A DNA stretch of 64,000 nucleotides from Nageia nagi (lineage: Eukaryota; Pinophyta). The translations under genes and the position numbers were made by a program. The first letter of the stretch is position 1. Every line of letters begins with the position of its first letter. The notes under the pieces were generated by a model. It made no database searches, had not been told where the DNA came from, and saw only the letters and a list, made by a program, of their open reading frames with translations. The stretch is from NCBI GenBank assembly GCA_050084985.1, contig JBITNC010000001.1, forward strand, positions 45,198,001-45,262,000. Reading direction: 5' to 3'. Below, in pieces: positions 23,542 through 35,379 of the stretch.

Positions 23542-23811
23542 TGTTATGACCCCATAACATGTATTAGGAATAGTACTTGTGTTTAGTCCCATATGCACTA
23601 TGCATTGGGTTACTTATGTTGTAAAAGCTATTTATAGGGGGTTTACCTATTATTATAAAAAAGGAAGAATAATGAGTTAAGTTTTATGTGAGAAGTGATT
23701 CTCAAGGAGGTTCCCCCCTTGAAGTGAAACAAGAGATTAATTAGTGTAGGATTATTTATTTTCATAAGATTAAGAAATAATACATTTATGGTCCCTTTAG
23801 ATTTTGAAATA
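23542..23811 (+). repeat. Element D left LTR (deleted form, 270 bp)
   Basis: It starts TGTTATGACC and ends gaaata, against ...ttaaca in the partner. It matches 25607-25881 along its whole length by eye. It lacks about 105 bases present at the start of the right copy, consistent with deletion between two TGTTATGA-like words. Confidence 0.75.
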
Positions 23812-23823
23812 TAGTATCAAAGC
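23812..23823 (+). promoter_or_regulatory. Element D primer-binding site (Met-tRNA type)
   Basis: TAGTATCAAAGC lies directly after the left LTR. It matches 10 of 12 bases of TGGTATCAGAGC, the usual initiator-Met tRNA site of plant LTR elements. Both changes are G to A. Confidence 0.65.
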
Positions 23824-25502
23824 TTCAATTTTAGCTCTTGTGGGTTGTTTGTTTGCTAGTGCGAGTAGTTTTTATTATCTATGAGCAGTTTTGTGTGTTG
23901 AGTGATTTTGGAGTTTTGAGTGGCTTTGGTTATATGGGTATATTTTTTAGTGCAAGGTTCATTTGGTATTTGTTTTATATTTATGGGATATGGATTAGAA
24001 TACCATGAGTGAAAATAAATTTGAGTAAATAACTCATGTATTAGTTTCATTAGTAGAAGATATCCTAAGAAGATTTGAGGCTATGCATGGGTATTTGGAA
24101 GATACCCCATGAAGAAAGTGGTAAGATTGGTTGGATCTAGTTTTTATAGTGTAGAAGTAAGGTCATGGAAGAAAAGTGGCAATGGCATAGGAGCAACAAG
24201 GTGGAAAGAAACCCTAACATCCATAGATCTAGTTTTCAGGATGAAAAGGGGTGAGATCTAAACCATGTGAGTTTTTGTATTCTTAAACATGGGCTTATGG
24301 GTATTTGGGGTTTTCACATCAGCATAATCTAGTATGGGGGATAAATTACATGTTAGAGGGTATAATCATATATTAGAAGGCTTAGAGCTACCATGTCATC
24401 ATTTCATTTTATGAAGTTTTTATTTAATTTTTACAAGGATGTGTGTTTTGTATTTTGGATTTTAAGGGTTTGTTATTGGTCCAAATAGGATCATGTGACC
24501 AATAATTTTCCATGCTATTATCAAGATATTTCCAATAATGTATCACTTGCATCAATCAGATACCTATAGAAAAAGTTATGGTATTTGGAAGGTGTCTTGA
24601 TATTGCACCATTTTTTCCATTTTTTTATTTCTTGTAAAGAGGTTCTTTTTGAGGCTATGAACAAGACCTATTGGAAACTCTAAATTAGGATATTTAGATT
24701 AGTAAAAAAATGATGATGGATACTATTTCTACACCATTTCGTACTGATTCTATGCATTGTTATGTTGATGATTTTGAGGATTTTTCTAATGACTATGTGA
24801 TGGATGATAAATTAGCCCTTCATTTATTCATTAATGGCTTAAGGGAATAATCAAAAAGAATGTATTCATGTTCAATACACCAAAATAAGAGATCATATTC
24901 ACTAGCCAAGTTATTAGAGGCTATACTTGCATATCCATAGCCTATTATGATTTGTGACAACATCCATGTGGAGACAATGGACCCTATTATCGAGTGTGAT
25001 GACCTTCCTTTCACTTATATCAGTATGGATGATGTGGCACTAGGGACATATGTGGGACTCCCATCTTAGTAGTATAATGGGAGTGTCCCTTTATCCTTCT
25101 CACCTTGTATCCATATTGATGATTTGGCTTCCAATAGTTTGAATCTATTGAAGTAGGTTGTAGAGTGTGAGTATATTCCTCTCACTTACATTACTATGTA
25201 TGATCTTGGGCCACATATTTTCTATGACCACCCACTATAGGACTATTCAACACAACAACAATAGCATGGTGGATTATTTATGGATTCTTATAGATCCTTC
25301 TTTTTATTCTCTCCTCAACATCAATATCATCCTTCTTGGAGTGGAGTTTTGATAAATGATGGGCTCATGTTCATACTATTGACTACAATGGCCAAGTTGG
25401 ACTCCTTGGTTCCCTCTTTTCCTTATTATTCATGGATAGATTGTATATGTACTTTGTATTTTTGGAAAGCTTTGAAGAAAAATCTTGTCTAAGGGGTAAG
25501 AA

Positions 25503-25881
25503 TGTTATGACTCCCCTTAGTAGATTAGGTGTGTGGTGTGTATTATATTTTTTAGTGTGTGATGTGTAGAAGCTTTAAGGATAAATCTTCCTTAAGCGAA
25601 TGGCAATATTATGAGCTCATAACATGTATTAGGAATAGTACTTATGTTTAGTCTCATATGCACTATGCATTGGGTCACTTATGTTGTCAAAGCTATTTAT
25701 AAAGGGTTTCCCTATTATTATAAAAAAAAAAAAAAAGAAGAATGAGTTGAGTTTTATGTGAGAAGTGATTCTCAAGGAGGTGCCCCCCTTGAAGTGGTGT
25801 AAGTGATTCATTAGTGTAGGATTAGTGTAATTTCATAAGATTAACTCATAATCCATTTATGGTCCCTTTGGAATCTTAACA
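25503..25881 (+). repeat. Element D right LTR (379 bp)
   Basis: It runs TGTTATGACT...CTTAACA, preceded by the purine tract aaggggtaagaa (25491-25502), a good polypurine tract. The part from 25607 onward matches the left LTR; 25503-25606 is the segment the left copy lacks. It includes a run of about 16 A at 25721. Confidence 0.7.
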
Positions 25882-26084
25882 TCCCCTATAAATAGCTTTT
25901 ACAACATAAGTAACCCAATGCATAGTGCATATGGGACTAAACACAATTACTATTCCTAATTAATGTTATGGGTTCATAACATTGCCACCCCCTTAAGGAA
26001 TATTTTTCCTCAAAGTTCTACACACCACACACTAACAAAATGTAATACACACCACATAGCTAATCTAGTAAGGGGGTCATAACA
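25882..26084 (-). repeat. Inverted partial copy of the element D LTR
   Basis: Starting exactly where the right LTR ends, tcccctataaatagc to gggggtcataaca is the reverse complement of 25503-25708, with scattered mismatches. The two arms (25503-25708 and 25882-26084) are separated by 173 bases and could fold into a long hairpin. The whole block 23542-26084 therefore begins TGTTATGAC and ends GTCATAACA. Confidence 0.8.
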
Positions 26085-26399
26085 AATTGTTCCAGCATCA
26101 ACATGCTTTTCCATTCTTTGGGGGGTTTTGGATCAATTCATAATCCTAATTTATTCATCATATTTTGAATGTTTTTGGCTACATTTTAATAAGATTACAA
26201 CTTCACTAAGCTATAATTTTCTTAATAACAACATATCATGCTTCAAAAATAATTCACCTGCACTTTTGTTACTCTATGCTTACCCTTTTGTTACATCGCG
26301 CTTATGCTTCTATAACATTTTACTCATAAACACTAGTTTTTTGTGCTTTAATCATTATTTTTATGGTACAAAAATTATCAAGCCCTTTTATGTTGATAG
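26085..26399. other. Spacer, no gene seen
   Basis: Just right of the inverted LTR, the minus strand reads SKTPQRMEKHVDAGTI near 26140-26090, which could be a displaced piece of the interrupted LINE ORF1. The plus-strand 97-codon frame at 26128-26421 is Phe/Leu/Ser/Asn-rich with no family resemblance. Confidence 0.3.
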
Positions 26400-28043
26400 T
26401 GGTTCATTTCATTTTTTATAAATCAAAGGAAAATATTTTTACAACAATTCAACCAAAAAAATATTTACATTTGAACTAGTATCAATCAATTCTATCTTAA
26501 CATGAATACCATTAATATAAACATGGACATACAATTCTAAATTCTCTAAATAACATCTTCAGTAGGAAATTCTCTCTCTATTACAAAATAAATCAATATC
26601 AAAATTAGCTACTAGTTACATAAATTTAGTAATGGAATATCCACATCAACTTTAGTTTTCTTAAGCATATTAAATAAAGCATTTCTATGATCAATTGATA
26701 ATTACAAAAGTTCAAAAATACTTATCTTGCTATGAGTTACCTTTATTTTCTTAAAGATTTGTTGTGTACCAAAATTATGAGGGACCTCTATTCATTCTAC
26801 TATATCCACATTAATTCTCCCTCTAGGCCTTCCTCTCCTAGCAGCACTACAATTCTTGGTTAAAAATGATATTTATTGTGAAGAATATAGCTTCTTTGAG
26901 TCAACTACATGGCCTCATATGGATTTTCCATCATCCAATAATTTTTGCAATTATTTCCTTAGAATCATACATGCATTAATTTTGTGACCTTCAACCTTGT
27001 GATATTCATAAATTTTTACTTCATTATACCAAGTAGGTTTATCATCATGAGGACCTAGTTTGTTCTTTGTATCAGGTTTGATTAGTCCTTTTAGTAGGTA
27101 ATACTTGAATATAATGACAGGAGCAAAGCTAACCTAGTGTTCTTCCTAAATTTTATTTTTCTTGAATATTTTATTGCTCTTTATATGGGTTTCTTCTATG
27201 GAATGGATCTCTTTATCTTGTTTTTTTTATGTCTAACTCCATTTGTTTCCTTATTAGGGTTTTCATATTTCAAGTCACCCATATCAACTAAGCACTCTCT
27301 TTTTTGATAAGCTATGCATAATTTTTGTAATTAGTGGTGTTATATAATCCAAAGCTATGAAATTCAATTTAGGATGGATGTTTTGGAAAAACATGGATGT
27401 AACATGAGATTCGAATAAGGTTCAAGAATCATACCCATATTTTTTGGAATCATTTTGCAAGTTATCAAATCTTTAATTGGACCTTGGATAGTACTAACTA
27501 AATCCAAAACTATCATTTATCAAGGAGAATGATATTTTAAATGCATATAAAATTTTATATAAATTGTGCATAGCAATTAATGGATTTAGCAGGTAAAGAG
27601 AAGTACCAATTGAGTGCATCACCTTTGAATGTAGTAGGGAAGTACTTAGCCATAAAATTATCATCTCAAAATCTTTGATATGAACCATAATATCTCTCTC
27701 ACCATTATATGTATCTAAAATAGGTTACACTTACAAATTAGGTGCCCTCGTATTGTGAATCTCATCACATAGTGGATTTGAACTCCCATACATAGGTGGA
27801 GCAGCTTCAATGAATCGACTATTGCCCCCAATGTTAAAGGCTTCACTTCTTTCTTCATTCCATATAGTATTTTCTTCATATTATATTTAATTTCCTCATC
27901 AAATATATTGATCATAGAAATAAATTTAGTTGGTTCCATTTCTAAAATACTTGAAATAGCATATTAGTCATATCTAAAATCCTAGGGTTTTAACACAACT
28001 AATGAAGGATGCAATGTATAGAAAACAAGTTGGGTTCACCAAT
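26400..28043 (-). pseudogene. Element E gag and start of pol (decayed)
   Basis: This is a minus-strand Ty3/gypsy gag region immediately downstream of LTR1. The start of the internal region at 28040-27960 contains a TGGTGAACC primer-type site, and 27939 opens with MEPTKFISMINIFDEEI. The middle part (27715-27490) is gag-like but poor. Near 27050-26950 it reads KPTWYNEVKIYEYHKVEGHK, then a Cys, giving a degenerate zinc knuckle in which the first Cys has become Tyr. Near 26740-26630, ISIFELL and LSIDHRNALFNMLKKTKVDV match the conserved segment just before the gypsy protease. The protease itself is not recognisable. Many stops and shifts are present. Confidence 0.6.
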
Positions 28044-28751
28044 TGTTATAACCAAAATAATAATAATTAGGGTTATTTATTGAATAATTAATTTAACTAA
28101 TTAACTTTAAAATAACAAAAAATTGATGACATGAAAAATGATAATGACTTAATTAACCTTAATCTATCAAACTAGATTTGTGAAAGATACAAATATGTAC
28201 TTTACCTATGATGATGATCGAAGGTGATATCCAATTGAAAGAGGACAAATGATAAGCTTATTTGAAGAATAGAGTGACTAATCCAACCCAACCTAGCATC
28301 AATGATAGGAACCCAATGATGTTGCCAAGTTACTATTCCAAAATACCTCACCCTTTAACTAGATTTGTTGCACATAATATCACTCATGAATGAATGAAAG
28401 ATCATAGGAATGTAGATCTTAGAGTATAACAAAATCAAGAAATGATCTTTGATGTTAAGAAACACCAGTCAAGAATGACATAAGTATATTCCCATCTATC
28501 AAAGATCTAATATTATGTCATGTTATATCATATCTTTGATCATGCATAACCCCTCCACTTTTAGGTAATAGGTATAGTGTTAAGGCTCCTCCTTAGGCTT
28601 ATTATGATGTCAAGATGACCTGTTATGACAAAATATAAAGGTATATGAGAGTACACATTGATAAAAACATTTATTTAATAAATTAAATAAATTATTTTGA
28701 ATACCTGAAATGGTATTTTAATTAAATTAAAATTCTTTTTAGGTGTTAACA
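28044..28751 (-). repeat. Element E LTR1 (708 bp)
   Basis: The plus strand runs TGTTATAACC...GGTGTTAACA. It matches the split LTR2 (29232-29703 plus 38106-38393) by eye, including aatgaaagat, atgatgat(c)gaaggtgatatcca and the tttaattaaatt...ggtgt(t/g)(a/g)aca end. Reading minus, TTGGTGAACC follows its end as a primer site. Its other side abuts gag sequence rather than a polypurine tract. Confidence 0.75.
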
Positions 28752-29231
28752 AGAAGTACCAAGTGATAGCATCACCCCTTAATTTGGTAGGGATATGTTT
28801 TTTCATCAAATTTTTATCCACTCCAAACTTAAATTTGAACTTCATTTGAAAAGATTTAATGTGAGACAAGGGATCTCATGCACCTTGATATGAATTAAAA
28901 ATAGGATCTACTTGAAGATTTAATACCCTATTATTGTGAATTTCATCACATAATTGGTTTGAATCCCTAGATCCAATAGCATGAAGCCCAATTGGTCCAC
29001 TATTATCACTAACATTGGAGTTCTACACTTCTATCATGGACACTATACAATATCTTATTTAAATTAGCTTTTATACCATAATCAAATCTATTTAGCATGG
29101 TAAGAAATTTAGTTGGTTCCATGTCTAAAATACTTGAGATACAATATCATTCCTATCCAAAAACCATAAGATTTTTGGTGTAACTAATGAAGGATAAAGC
29201 AATGTATCAAAGAAAATTCAAGTTTACCAAT
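28752..29231 (-). pseudogene. Second, truncated gag start of element E
   Basis: This repeats the LTR-proximal gag region of 27540-28043. The shared plus-strand words are gaagtaccaa(g/t), gcatcacc, gggattt-like blocks and gtgaat(t/c)tcatcacata. On the minus strand, 28869 opens a 64-codon frame with KLRGDAITWYFLLTPKKNFN, which fits the Retrotrans_gag L.G.A..W...L pattern. The frame runs straight into LTR1, so the rest of this copy is missing. Confidence 0.65.
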
Positions 29232-29703
29232 TGTTATAATCAAAATAATAATTTATTAGGGTTATTTAATATATTTAATTTAACTAAATAATAATGAAAT
29301 AGTAGTGAAATAGCAGTAACACAAAAGATGACAATAATCCAATATGACCTAATTAACCTTAACCTATCAAACTTGGATTAATGAAAGATATAAACATATA
29401 CTTTATCTATAATGATGATCAAAGGTGATATTCAACTTGAAGAAAGTTAATGAAAACCTTCTCTACAAAATGGAGCCACCAAAATATCCTTAGCTTAGCA
29501 TTGTCAATAAGAACCCACCATCTCCACCTAACTACCTTTCCAAAAAGCCTTGTAGTTTTACCTAATGTTATCAAAATCCCTTAAAAGCTTATAATATTGT
29601 ACATAATTAGTTTCAAAGATTGCAATAATTCAAAACTCAAAGTATAACAAAATCCAAATATGATAGGTGGCATCAAGAGGTACTGATAAAAGGACCAAAA
29701 TAT
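29232..29703 (-). repeat. Element E LTR2, left part
   Basis: It begins TGTTATAATC on the plus strand and matches LTR1. It is broken at 29703 by the insertion of copia element F, and the last five bases, AATAT, are one copy of the F target duplication. The LTR resumes at 38106. Confidence 0.75.
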
Positions 29704-30201
29704 TGATGGAATGTATAATGCATTATTATAAAGGTTTGGATTAATATACTTTGTAAATTCACTAATACTTAATGGTATCATTATAAACCTTAAGTATCTC
29801 AGTTAATATCATAATGTAACTTGTCCTACACTCCATGTCATGAGCATACCCCTTGGGTAAAAAGGAGTGCATGTCATACCTTTGTACATTGGGTATAAGG
29901 GTGATCCAAAGAGGGATTTTGGCCTATAAATAGAAGGTTTTCTCTTTTTTATCACACACCAATTTGTGAAGTAAAGTTATGCTAGTTGATAGTGTTTAGA
30001 AGTTGAGGTTAGAAAGATTGTAAGAGTTCATATTGTGAATGAAGTGAGATCTAGTTAGTGTATGTACTCCTAATTAGAGGAACCACTTACATCTTGAGTT
30101 ATCTTTGTGAGATTGCTTTGTGAGTTATTTAGATGTGATTTGTGAGCTTACATGCAATATTGAAAGTTTAATATTATTCTTTTTATATTTCAATTATCAC
30201 A
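29704..30201 (+). repeat. Element F left LTR (498 bp)
   Basis: It runs TGATGGAATG...TTATCACA, with the terminal TGTT of the right copy changed to TGAT. It has a promoter-like TATAAATA at 29925-29932. About 20 mismatches to the right LTR are visible in the first 250 bases, a mix of transitions and transversions, so the insertion is old. Confidence 0.95.
29925..29932 (+). promoter_or_regulatory. TATA box in element F LTR
   Basis: TATAAATA within ggcctataaatagaagg. It is conserved at 37824-37831 in the other LTR, and its position within the LTR fits a U3 promoter. Confidence 0.6.
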
Positions 30202-30203
30202 TT

Positions 30204-30215
30204 TGGTATTAGAGC
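30204..30215 (+). promoter_or_regulatory. Element F primer-binding site
   Basis: TGGTATTAGAGC, two bases after the left LTR, matches the initiator-Met tRNA site TGGTATCAGAGC except for one C-to-T change. Confidence 0.9.
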
Positions 30216-32917
30216 TCCTTGGAAACTCCTCTTCAAATCCTTGGTTTGGACTCATCTTCAATTTGGAGGTCTTCATTGTGACATAAAATCAAGAGAAGGT
30301 ATAACTCCTCATTTCATAGCAATTTGGAGGTCTTCATTTTCTTTGGGCAATTTTTATAGCAATTCAATGTAATTGTTATTTATACTAACAATTTCTATGT
30401 TAGTTGCAATTCTTATTACAAAATTACTTTATATATATTTTGCTATTACAAAAATTACCTTAATCCTCCTATTAAAAAAATTATAGTTGTACTCAACAAT
30501 TTTTTTTAATACTAACACATAGTAAGGTAATTTTTTTATTATTAAAATTATTATCAAAATAATTGTAAATGGTTCATTTATTAAAAAGATTACCTTCCTT
30601 AAGTCTATCCTTGTTTGATACTAACAAGAAGGGGGAAGTGTGCTTTTGTAAAACTTTATATGCATTAATTAGTATGCTATCTCTATTTTTTTTTAATTTT
30701 GGAGGGTTATTCTTTATTTATTAAAAAAAAAAAAAGAGGGGGGAAATGTGGTGGCTGGCAGTGTAGCTCTTAGCTGGTGGTAGTGAAGGTCCTCCTCTCA
30801 ATCTATGTTGGCTCTTTGGTGGCCTATGCAAGCTGCCTCCTCATTATTTTCTCCTTGATGCCACTCCTCTCTTCTCCCTAGCACCACTCCTTATGGATCC
30901 CATAGTACTAACTCCTCATGGATCCCTCCTCACCATCCCTCCCTGGTGCCACTCCTCATAGCTCCCATGGTGTCACTCCTCATGGCTCCCTCCTCACCAT
31001 TCCTTCCTAGTGCCACTCCCTACATCTCCCTCCTCATCATCCCTCCCTGGCACCACTCCTCATAGCTCCATTATCATGACTCCTAGCAACTCCCTCTATG
31101 CACTCCCCTTGTCTCAACCCCCTCAACTTTTCCCATGGCTAGTGGCACTCTTCTCCCTGGTGTCTAGCCTATTACAACTCTACCCATAGCTAGTGGCCTC
31201 TTCTCCCTAGTTTTTAGCCTATCATAGCTTCGCTTGCAACCTCTTGTCAACCCTACCTATGATGTAAAGGGAGGCCCATTTTTTTTACCTTTTGTGCTTT
31301 TTTCAAAAAAAAAGAGTTGTTGGGTATTTATTTTTTGGAGCAATCATATTATTTTTAGCATTTAATTATTGCTTACATAGTGTATACTCCTCCTTCATAG
31401 GCATTTAATTTTTTTTGTTTCCTTACAAGCCTCCTCTTCCTATTTAAGTCACTCAGAACCTCTTATACTTCAATTTTAATGCTTTTCCATGATGATTATA
31501 AATATATTATTTTTTAAGTAGATAGATGGTCAACTACATCATTACTTTTAAAAAGTCACAATTTTTTGGGAGAAGTATAATTTTTTGATTTGCTCAAACA
31601 CTTCTAAGTATGGATACTAACTTAGGTAATTTTTTTACCTTAGTTACATTATTTTTTAGCATAGATTTATACTTATTTTTTAACATGCAAAATATTTTTT
31701 AAAATTTAAACTAAGTATGCTCTCTTTAGGGGTACAACTTTAAGTAAAAGGGGAATTGTATGAACTTTTTACTTAAAGTTTAAAGCATGTTGCTTACTTA
31801 ATTTTTAATGCTTACTAATTAAAATAATGTATGCTTAAGTTTAGTACTTAAATTATTAAGTTAATTTTTTTAGTACTAAATTTTCTTCTTTTTGCATGCT
31901 TAATACTTATTTGGTAAGTTAATGCATACTTATACTTAAATGATGCATGTTTAGTACTTAAAATATTAAATTAATGATACATGCTACAAACTTAATTTTT
32001 AAATGATGCATGCTTATTGCTTAAATTTGTTAAGTTATTGAAATGATGCATTTGATGTCTTCCTAATTTTTTCTACTTCCTTATGCAAAGTATGGAATTG
32101 ACTTGTGCAAAATAAGGAATGATGTAAAGATGTCTTTTAGGGGTTGGTAAACAAAACACATTGGACTCTTAAGTTCTAAGTTATAGATGTATGATGTTAA
32201 TTTTATGCACTTTACTTCATGTTTAGCACTTTTTCTTTATTTTTACTTATGCAAAATCAAAAATATTGAAATGAAAAACCCCTAAAATGAATACATTTGC
32301 ATGTACATTCTGCAACATGACTTATTTGGGGAGCCATGAGGTGAAGATAGGTGGAATGGAGCCTTTAAGTTTGACAATACAAATGGTGAAAAGTTTGTAC
32401 TTATCAATTGCCCCTAATTTCTCTATTAGTCTAGATATAACTCCAATAGATGGATAGGCATTTGTGTAGTGATACCATATATCCACATGTCCATTCAGGG
32501 ATTATCTTGATAACCTAGGAGGACAACTTGAAATCTAATCAAGATTAACAATTTGGCTAATCCAATAAACCTCATAACCTTAGAAAATAGTAGGTACTTA
32601 TTGTAAGAAAGTATAATACTGAACAAAGCAAACTGGTTGAGGATTGGTAGTACTTGGTCTCCTCTTGTGTGGACATCCAAGTGAAGGCCTAATTTTAGAT
32701 AAGAAAATAAGCCTCGATGATGTCACTCTACATCTATGTTCTTGAGATGAGAAATGTATTTGGATACAGGATTATTATTTGATTTATAAAACATTTGCAC
32801 CAATAAGCATGTCTTAGTTAATTATATGTAACATGTATTACTTACTTGGTTAAAACTTAACATATAATATTGTTTATTGGACCACATGCTTATTATTTTC
32901 ACACTCTTATGTAGAAA
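30216..32917 (+). other. Unusually long 5-prime leader of element F
   Basis: There are 2.7 kb between primer site and gag, far longer than the few hundred bases usual in copia elements. It contains a pyrimidine-rich imperfect repeat (30780-31260) and a TA-rich stretch with repeated gcttagtacttaa-type words (31730-32050). No reading frame resembles a known protein. Polypurine-like aagaaggggga occurs near 30627 and a poly-A plus gagggggg tract near 30722. It could be an insertion in the leader, but no boundary repeats were found. Confidence 0.6.
30780..31260 (+). repeat. Pyrimidine-rich imperfect tandem repeat
   Basis: The words gccactcctcat, (g/a)gctccc and tccctcctcaccatccctcc recur about every 35-75 bases. 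Base composition is strongly C+T on the plus strand, unlike anything around it. It is stop-poor in short pieces, but I see no protein family. Confidence 0.7.
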
Positions 32918-33895
32918 ATGAGAGACTCCTTTTTACCCAAACACATTCTTGATGGTCCTAACTTTAGAATTTGGAAACCAAGATGAGAGCTAAATTGTAA
33001 GCAAGTAAGCTTTGGCAAATAATGAATAAGAACCTTGTACCTCCTACATATGAGAAGGCACTTTAGGCTTACAATACAAAGAATGAGTTGGTAACCTTCA
33101 TGATCTTTTGTACAATTTTAGATGATCTTCTCTTGATGATTTCCTCTTCAACCTTGGTAAAGGAAGCTTGGGATAAGCTTAAATAAATCTACCTTAATTC
33201 AAAGTTTTCAATAAAGTTTACCATTCTCTAAAAATTGCTTCAATCTCATCAAGGGGAAGATGAAAATATGGCTATCTACTTGAACAAAATCATTAACCTA
33301 AGGACCCAACTATTGCTTATGAGTGCAATTGGATCAATGATGAGTTCATTATCTTCATCATTCTTTAAAGCCTTTCTTCAATGTTTTTGAAACTTTATGA
33401 TGATTATGGAAACAAGGCTTGATGATGAAGAAGTATTCTCCTTTGAGAACTTTTTTAGGCTCCTTTTGAATCATGAGAAGCCTTAACAAAATGGTGTTGA
33501 TTTATTCTCCTAAGGATAATAAAATTACTCTTGGAGCAAACAAAATTGCTTTCATTAATAATTTCAACCATCAAAAGAAATATTATCCTTCTTCCTTCAA
33601 AAGGTTTGAGAAAAGAAGTAATAGCAACAACAAAATTAGGAACAATGGTAACAGTGGCAACAATAGAAACAACAACAAAAGCTATAAGAACAATAGCAAC
33701 AACAACCATTTCAAGTAAAAAGATGAAAAATCCAAAGCAAACAATCCATGTCCTAAGGAAAACTTTGATGGTAATTGTAACTATTGTGGCATCCAAGGTC
33801 ACAAAGAAGTTGATTGCTACAAAAAGAAAAGAGAGAAAAAGAATAAAGGCAATATAAATGTAAATAACTTCAAAATAAAGAAGAATATTTAAGCT
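32918..33895 (+). pseudogene. Element F gag (UBN2-type, CCHC knuckle)
   Basis: This is copia-type Gag, which forms the virus-like particle. It starts MRDSFLPKHILDGPNFRIWK at 32918, matching the copia start F.G.N...W. Further on, TFMIFCTILDDLL, TLVKEAWDKLK and ENMAIYLNKIINLRTQLLLM (33100-33310) follow the UBN2 pattern. An Asn/Ser/Lys-rich linker (33590-33715) precedes an intact zinc knuckle CNYCGIQGHKEVDC (33777-33818), of CX2CX4HX4C form. One frameshift near 32980 and several stops interrupt it. The hydrophobic minus-strand frame at 33802-33455 is an antisense shadow of the Asn-rich linker. Confidence 0.85.
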
Positions 33896-33904
33896 AGTTT
33901 TTCT

Positions 33905-34440
33905 ATGATGTTCTACTCCATGTATTGCACATTTTCATCTAATTGGATTTTTGATTCTAGTTGCACTAATCACCTATGCTTTGAAAAAGATAAGTTTGAG
34001 AAGTTTCACAAGTATAGGAAAGATTTGGTTGAGATAGGTGATAGCTCTACCCTTGAATTCCAAGGAATTAGAAGTATGTTAATTTATGGAAAGGTTCTTG
34101 ATAATGTGCTCTATGTTCCTAAGCTTAAGATGAACCTTCTATCCATGATCCAAGTTGCTAGAAAAGGGTACTCTTTTAAGTTTGACTCTCAATCTTGGTG
34201 CATTAAGAAAGGAATTGCTACAATGGTTAAAGGATCAATTAAATATGATCTCTACACTATGGATCAAGTTCCATCAAAGATGTGTCTTGCTTCAAGTGTA
34301 TGTTTTAGAGGTAATCTTTGGCACCAAAATTTATGGTACCTTAACTACAAGAGTATTCAATTCATGAAAGACCAATAACTTGTGAAAGGTTTTCCAACAA
34401 TTTCACTTTCAATTGGTCTATGTGACAAGTGCATCCTCAG
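33905..34440 (+). pseudogene. Element F protease and GAG-pre-integrase region
   Basis: An open 157-codon stretch (33905-34378) in the same frame as the zinc knuckle. WIFDSSCTNHLC (33943-33978) is the copia protease active site, where the expected D-S-G reads D-S-S. LDNVLYVPKLKMNLLSMIQV follows, a typical copia motif. LWHQNLWYLNYKSI near 34316-34357 is the GAG-pre-integrase segment, and the HHCC finger ends in LCDKCILSKMHR (34420-34452). Confidence 0.85.
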
Positions 34441-35130
34441 CAAGATGCATAGGTAAGAGTTTGAAAAAGATAAGGTAACAAGAGCATCTCAACCTCTTCA
34501 ACTTATGCATTTAGATCTGATGGATCCATTTCATACTAAGTTGCTTAGAGGAGAATCTTACATCTTGAACTTCATTAATGAATTTAGTAGGATGACCTTT
34601 GGGTATCTTCTTGAGCATAAGGATCAAATTTTTGAGAGTTTTAAGTTTTTTAAGGCCTTTGTTGAGAATTAAACTAACCTTAAAATCAAGATGTTGAAAT
34701 CAAATAATGGGGGAGAATATAATAGCAATGATTTCAATCACTATTGTACTAAGTATTGAATCAAGAGGTAGTTTACAATTCTTTACTCTCCTCAACATAA
34801 TGGTGTTGCCAAAAGGAAAAATAGAATAATTATGGAAATGGCCAGATGCATGTTGGGTAATCTTTCTAGTTTCTTATGGGGTAAAACTATGAGCACTACT
34901 ATTTACACTTTGAATAGGTGTCCCACAAAAGTTTTTCATGTTAAAAATCCTTTTGAGGCATAGTTAGGAAGAAAACCTAACATTTCTTACCATAAGGTGT
35001 TTGGTTGTGAAGCATTATCCTATATTATTTTTGAGAAAAAGAAGAAGTTAGATAGAATAACTAAAAAATACATCTTTATAGGTTATGACAATTAGCACAA
35101 AGACTACAAGATCTACTCTCCATCCTACAA
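34441..35130 (+). pseudogene. Element F integrase core (decayed)
   Basis: This is the DDE integrase that inserts the cDNA. The core starts LMHLDLMDPFHTKLLRGESY with the first Asp kept. LKSNNGGEYNSNDFNHYC (34693-34745) has Asn in place of the second catalytic Asp. SPQHNGVAKRKNRIIMEMAR has Lys in place of the catalytic Glu. KKYIFIGYDN near 35065-35090 is the copia C-terminal motif. It stays in the same frame as gag and protease, broken by at least three stops. Loss of two catalytic acids shows it is inactive. Confidence 0.85.
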
Positions 35131-35379
35131 AGTAATGTTCATTTCTAGGAATGTAAAGTTCAATAAACTTCCTAAAGAATATACTTCTAATGAGGATGTG
35201 GATGATCCAGATGACTCTTCAGTTGCACCTAACTATTTAGATATTGATGTAGACAAGTCACCTTAGGACCAAAATTCTCTAACACAAAGAGTAAAAAGGA
35301 TCATGACCTTGAATAAATCATTTTTTTTCAATATTGGCATCAACCATGAGCCCTCATACTTCAAATAAGCTTCAAAGCA

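Larger units (their letters stand above)
23542..25881 (+). mobile_element. Element D: short LTR retrotransposon remnant
   Basis: Two direct copies of one LTR flank about 1.7 kb. The left copy is 23542-23811 and the right copy 25503-25881. A Met-tRNA-type primer site follows the left LTR. The internal part (23824-25490) holds only weak gag-like scraps, for example DKLALHLFINGLRE and SYSLAKLLEAILAYP at 24805-24940, with stops. No target duplication is found, because the right end runs straight into an inverted LTR copy. It lies in the LINE ORF1. A TATAAATA word can be read on the minus strand of the LTR, so the plus orientation rests mainly on the primer site. Confidence 0.6.

Noticed and set aside
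30880-31260. C+T-rich stretch in element F as an exon of a captured host gene
   Set aside because: It is made of recurring gccactcctcat words, with no domain and no splice-like borders that I can defend.
33455-33802. Minus-strand hydrophobic 115-codon frame
   Set aside because: Exact antisense of the Asn-rich linker and zinc-knuckle region of element F gag.
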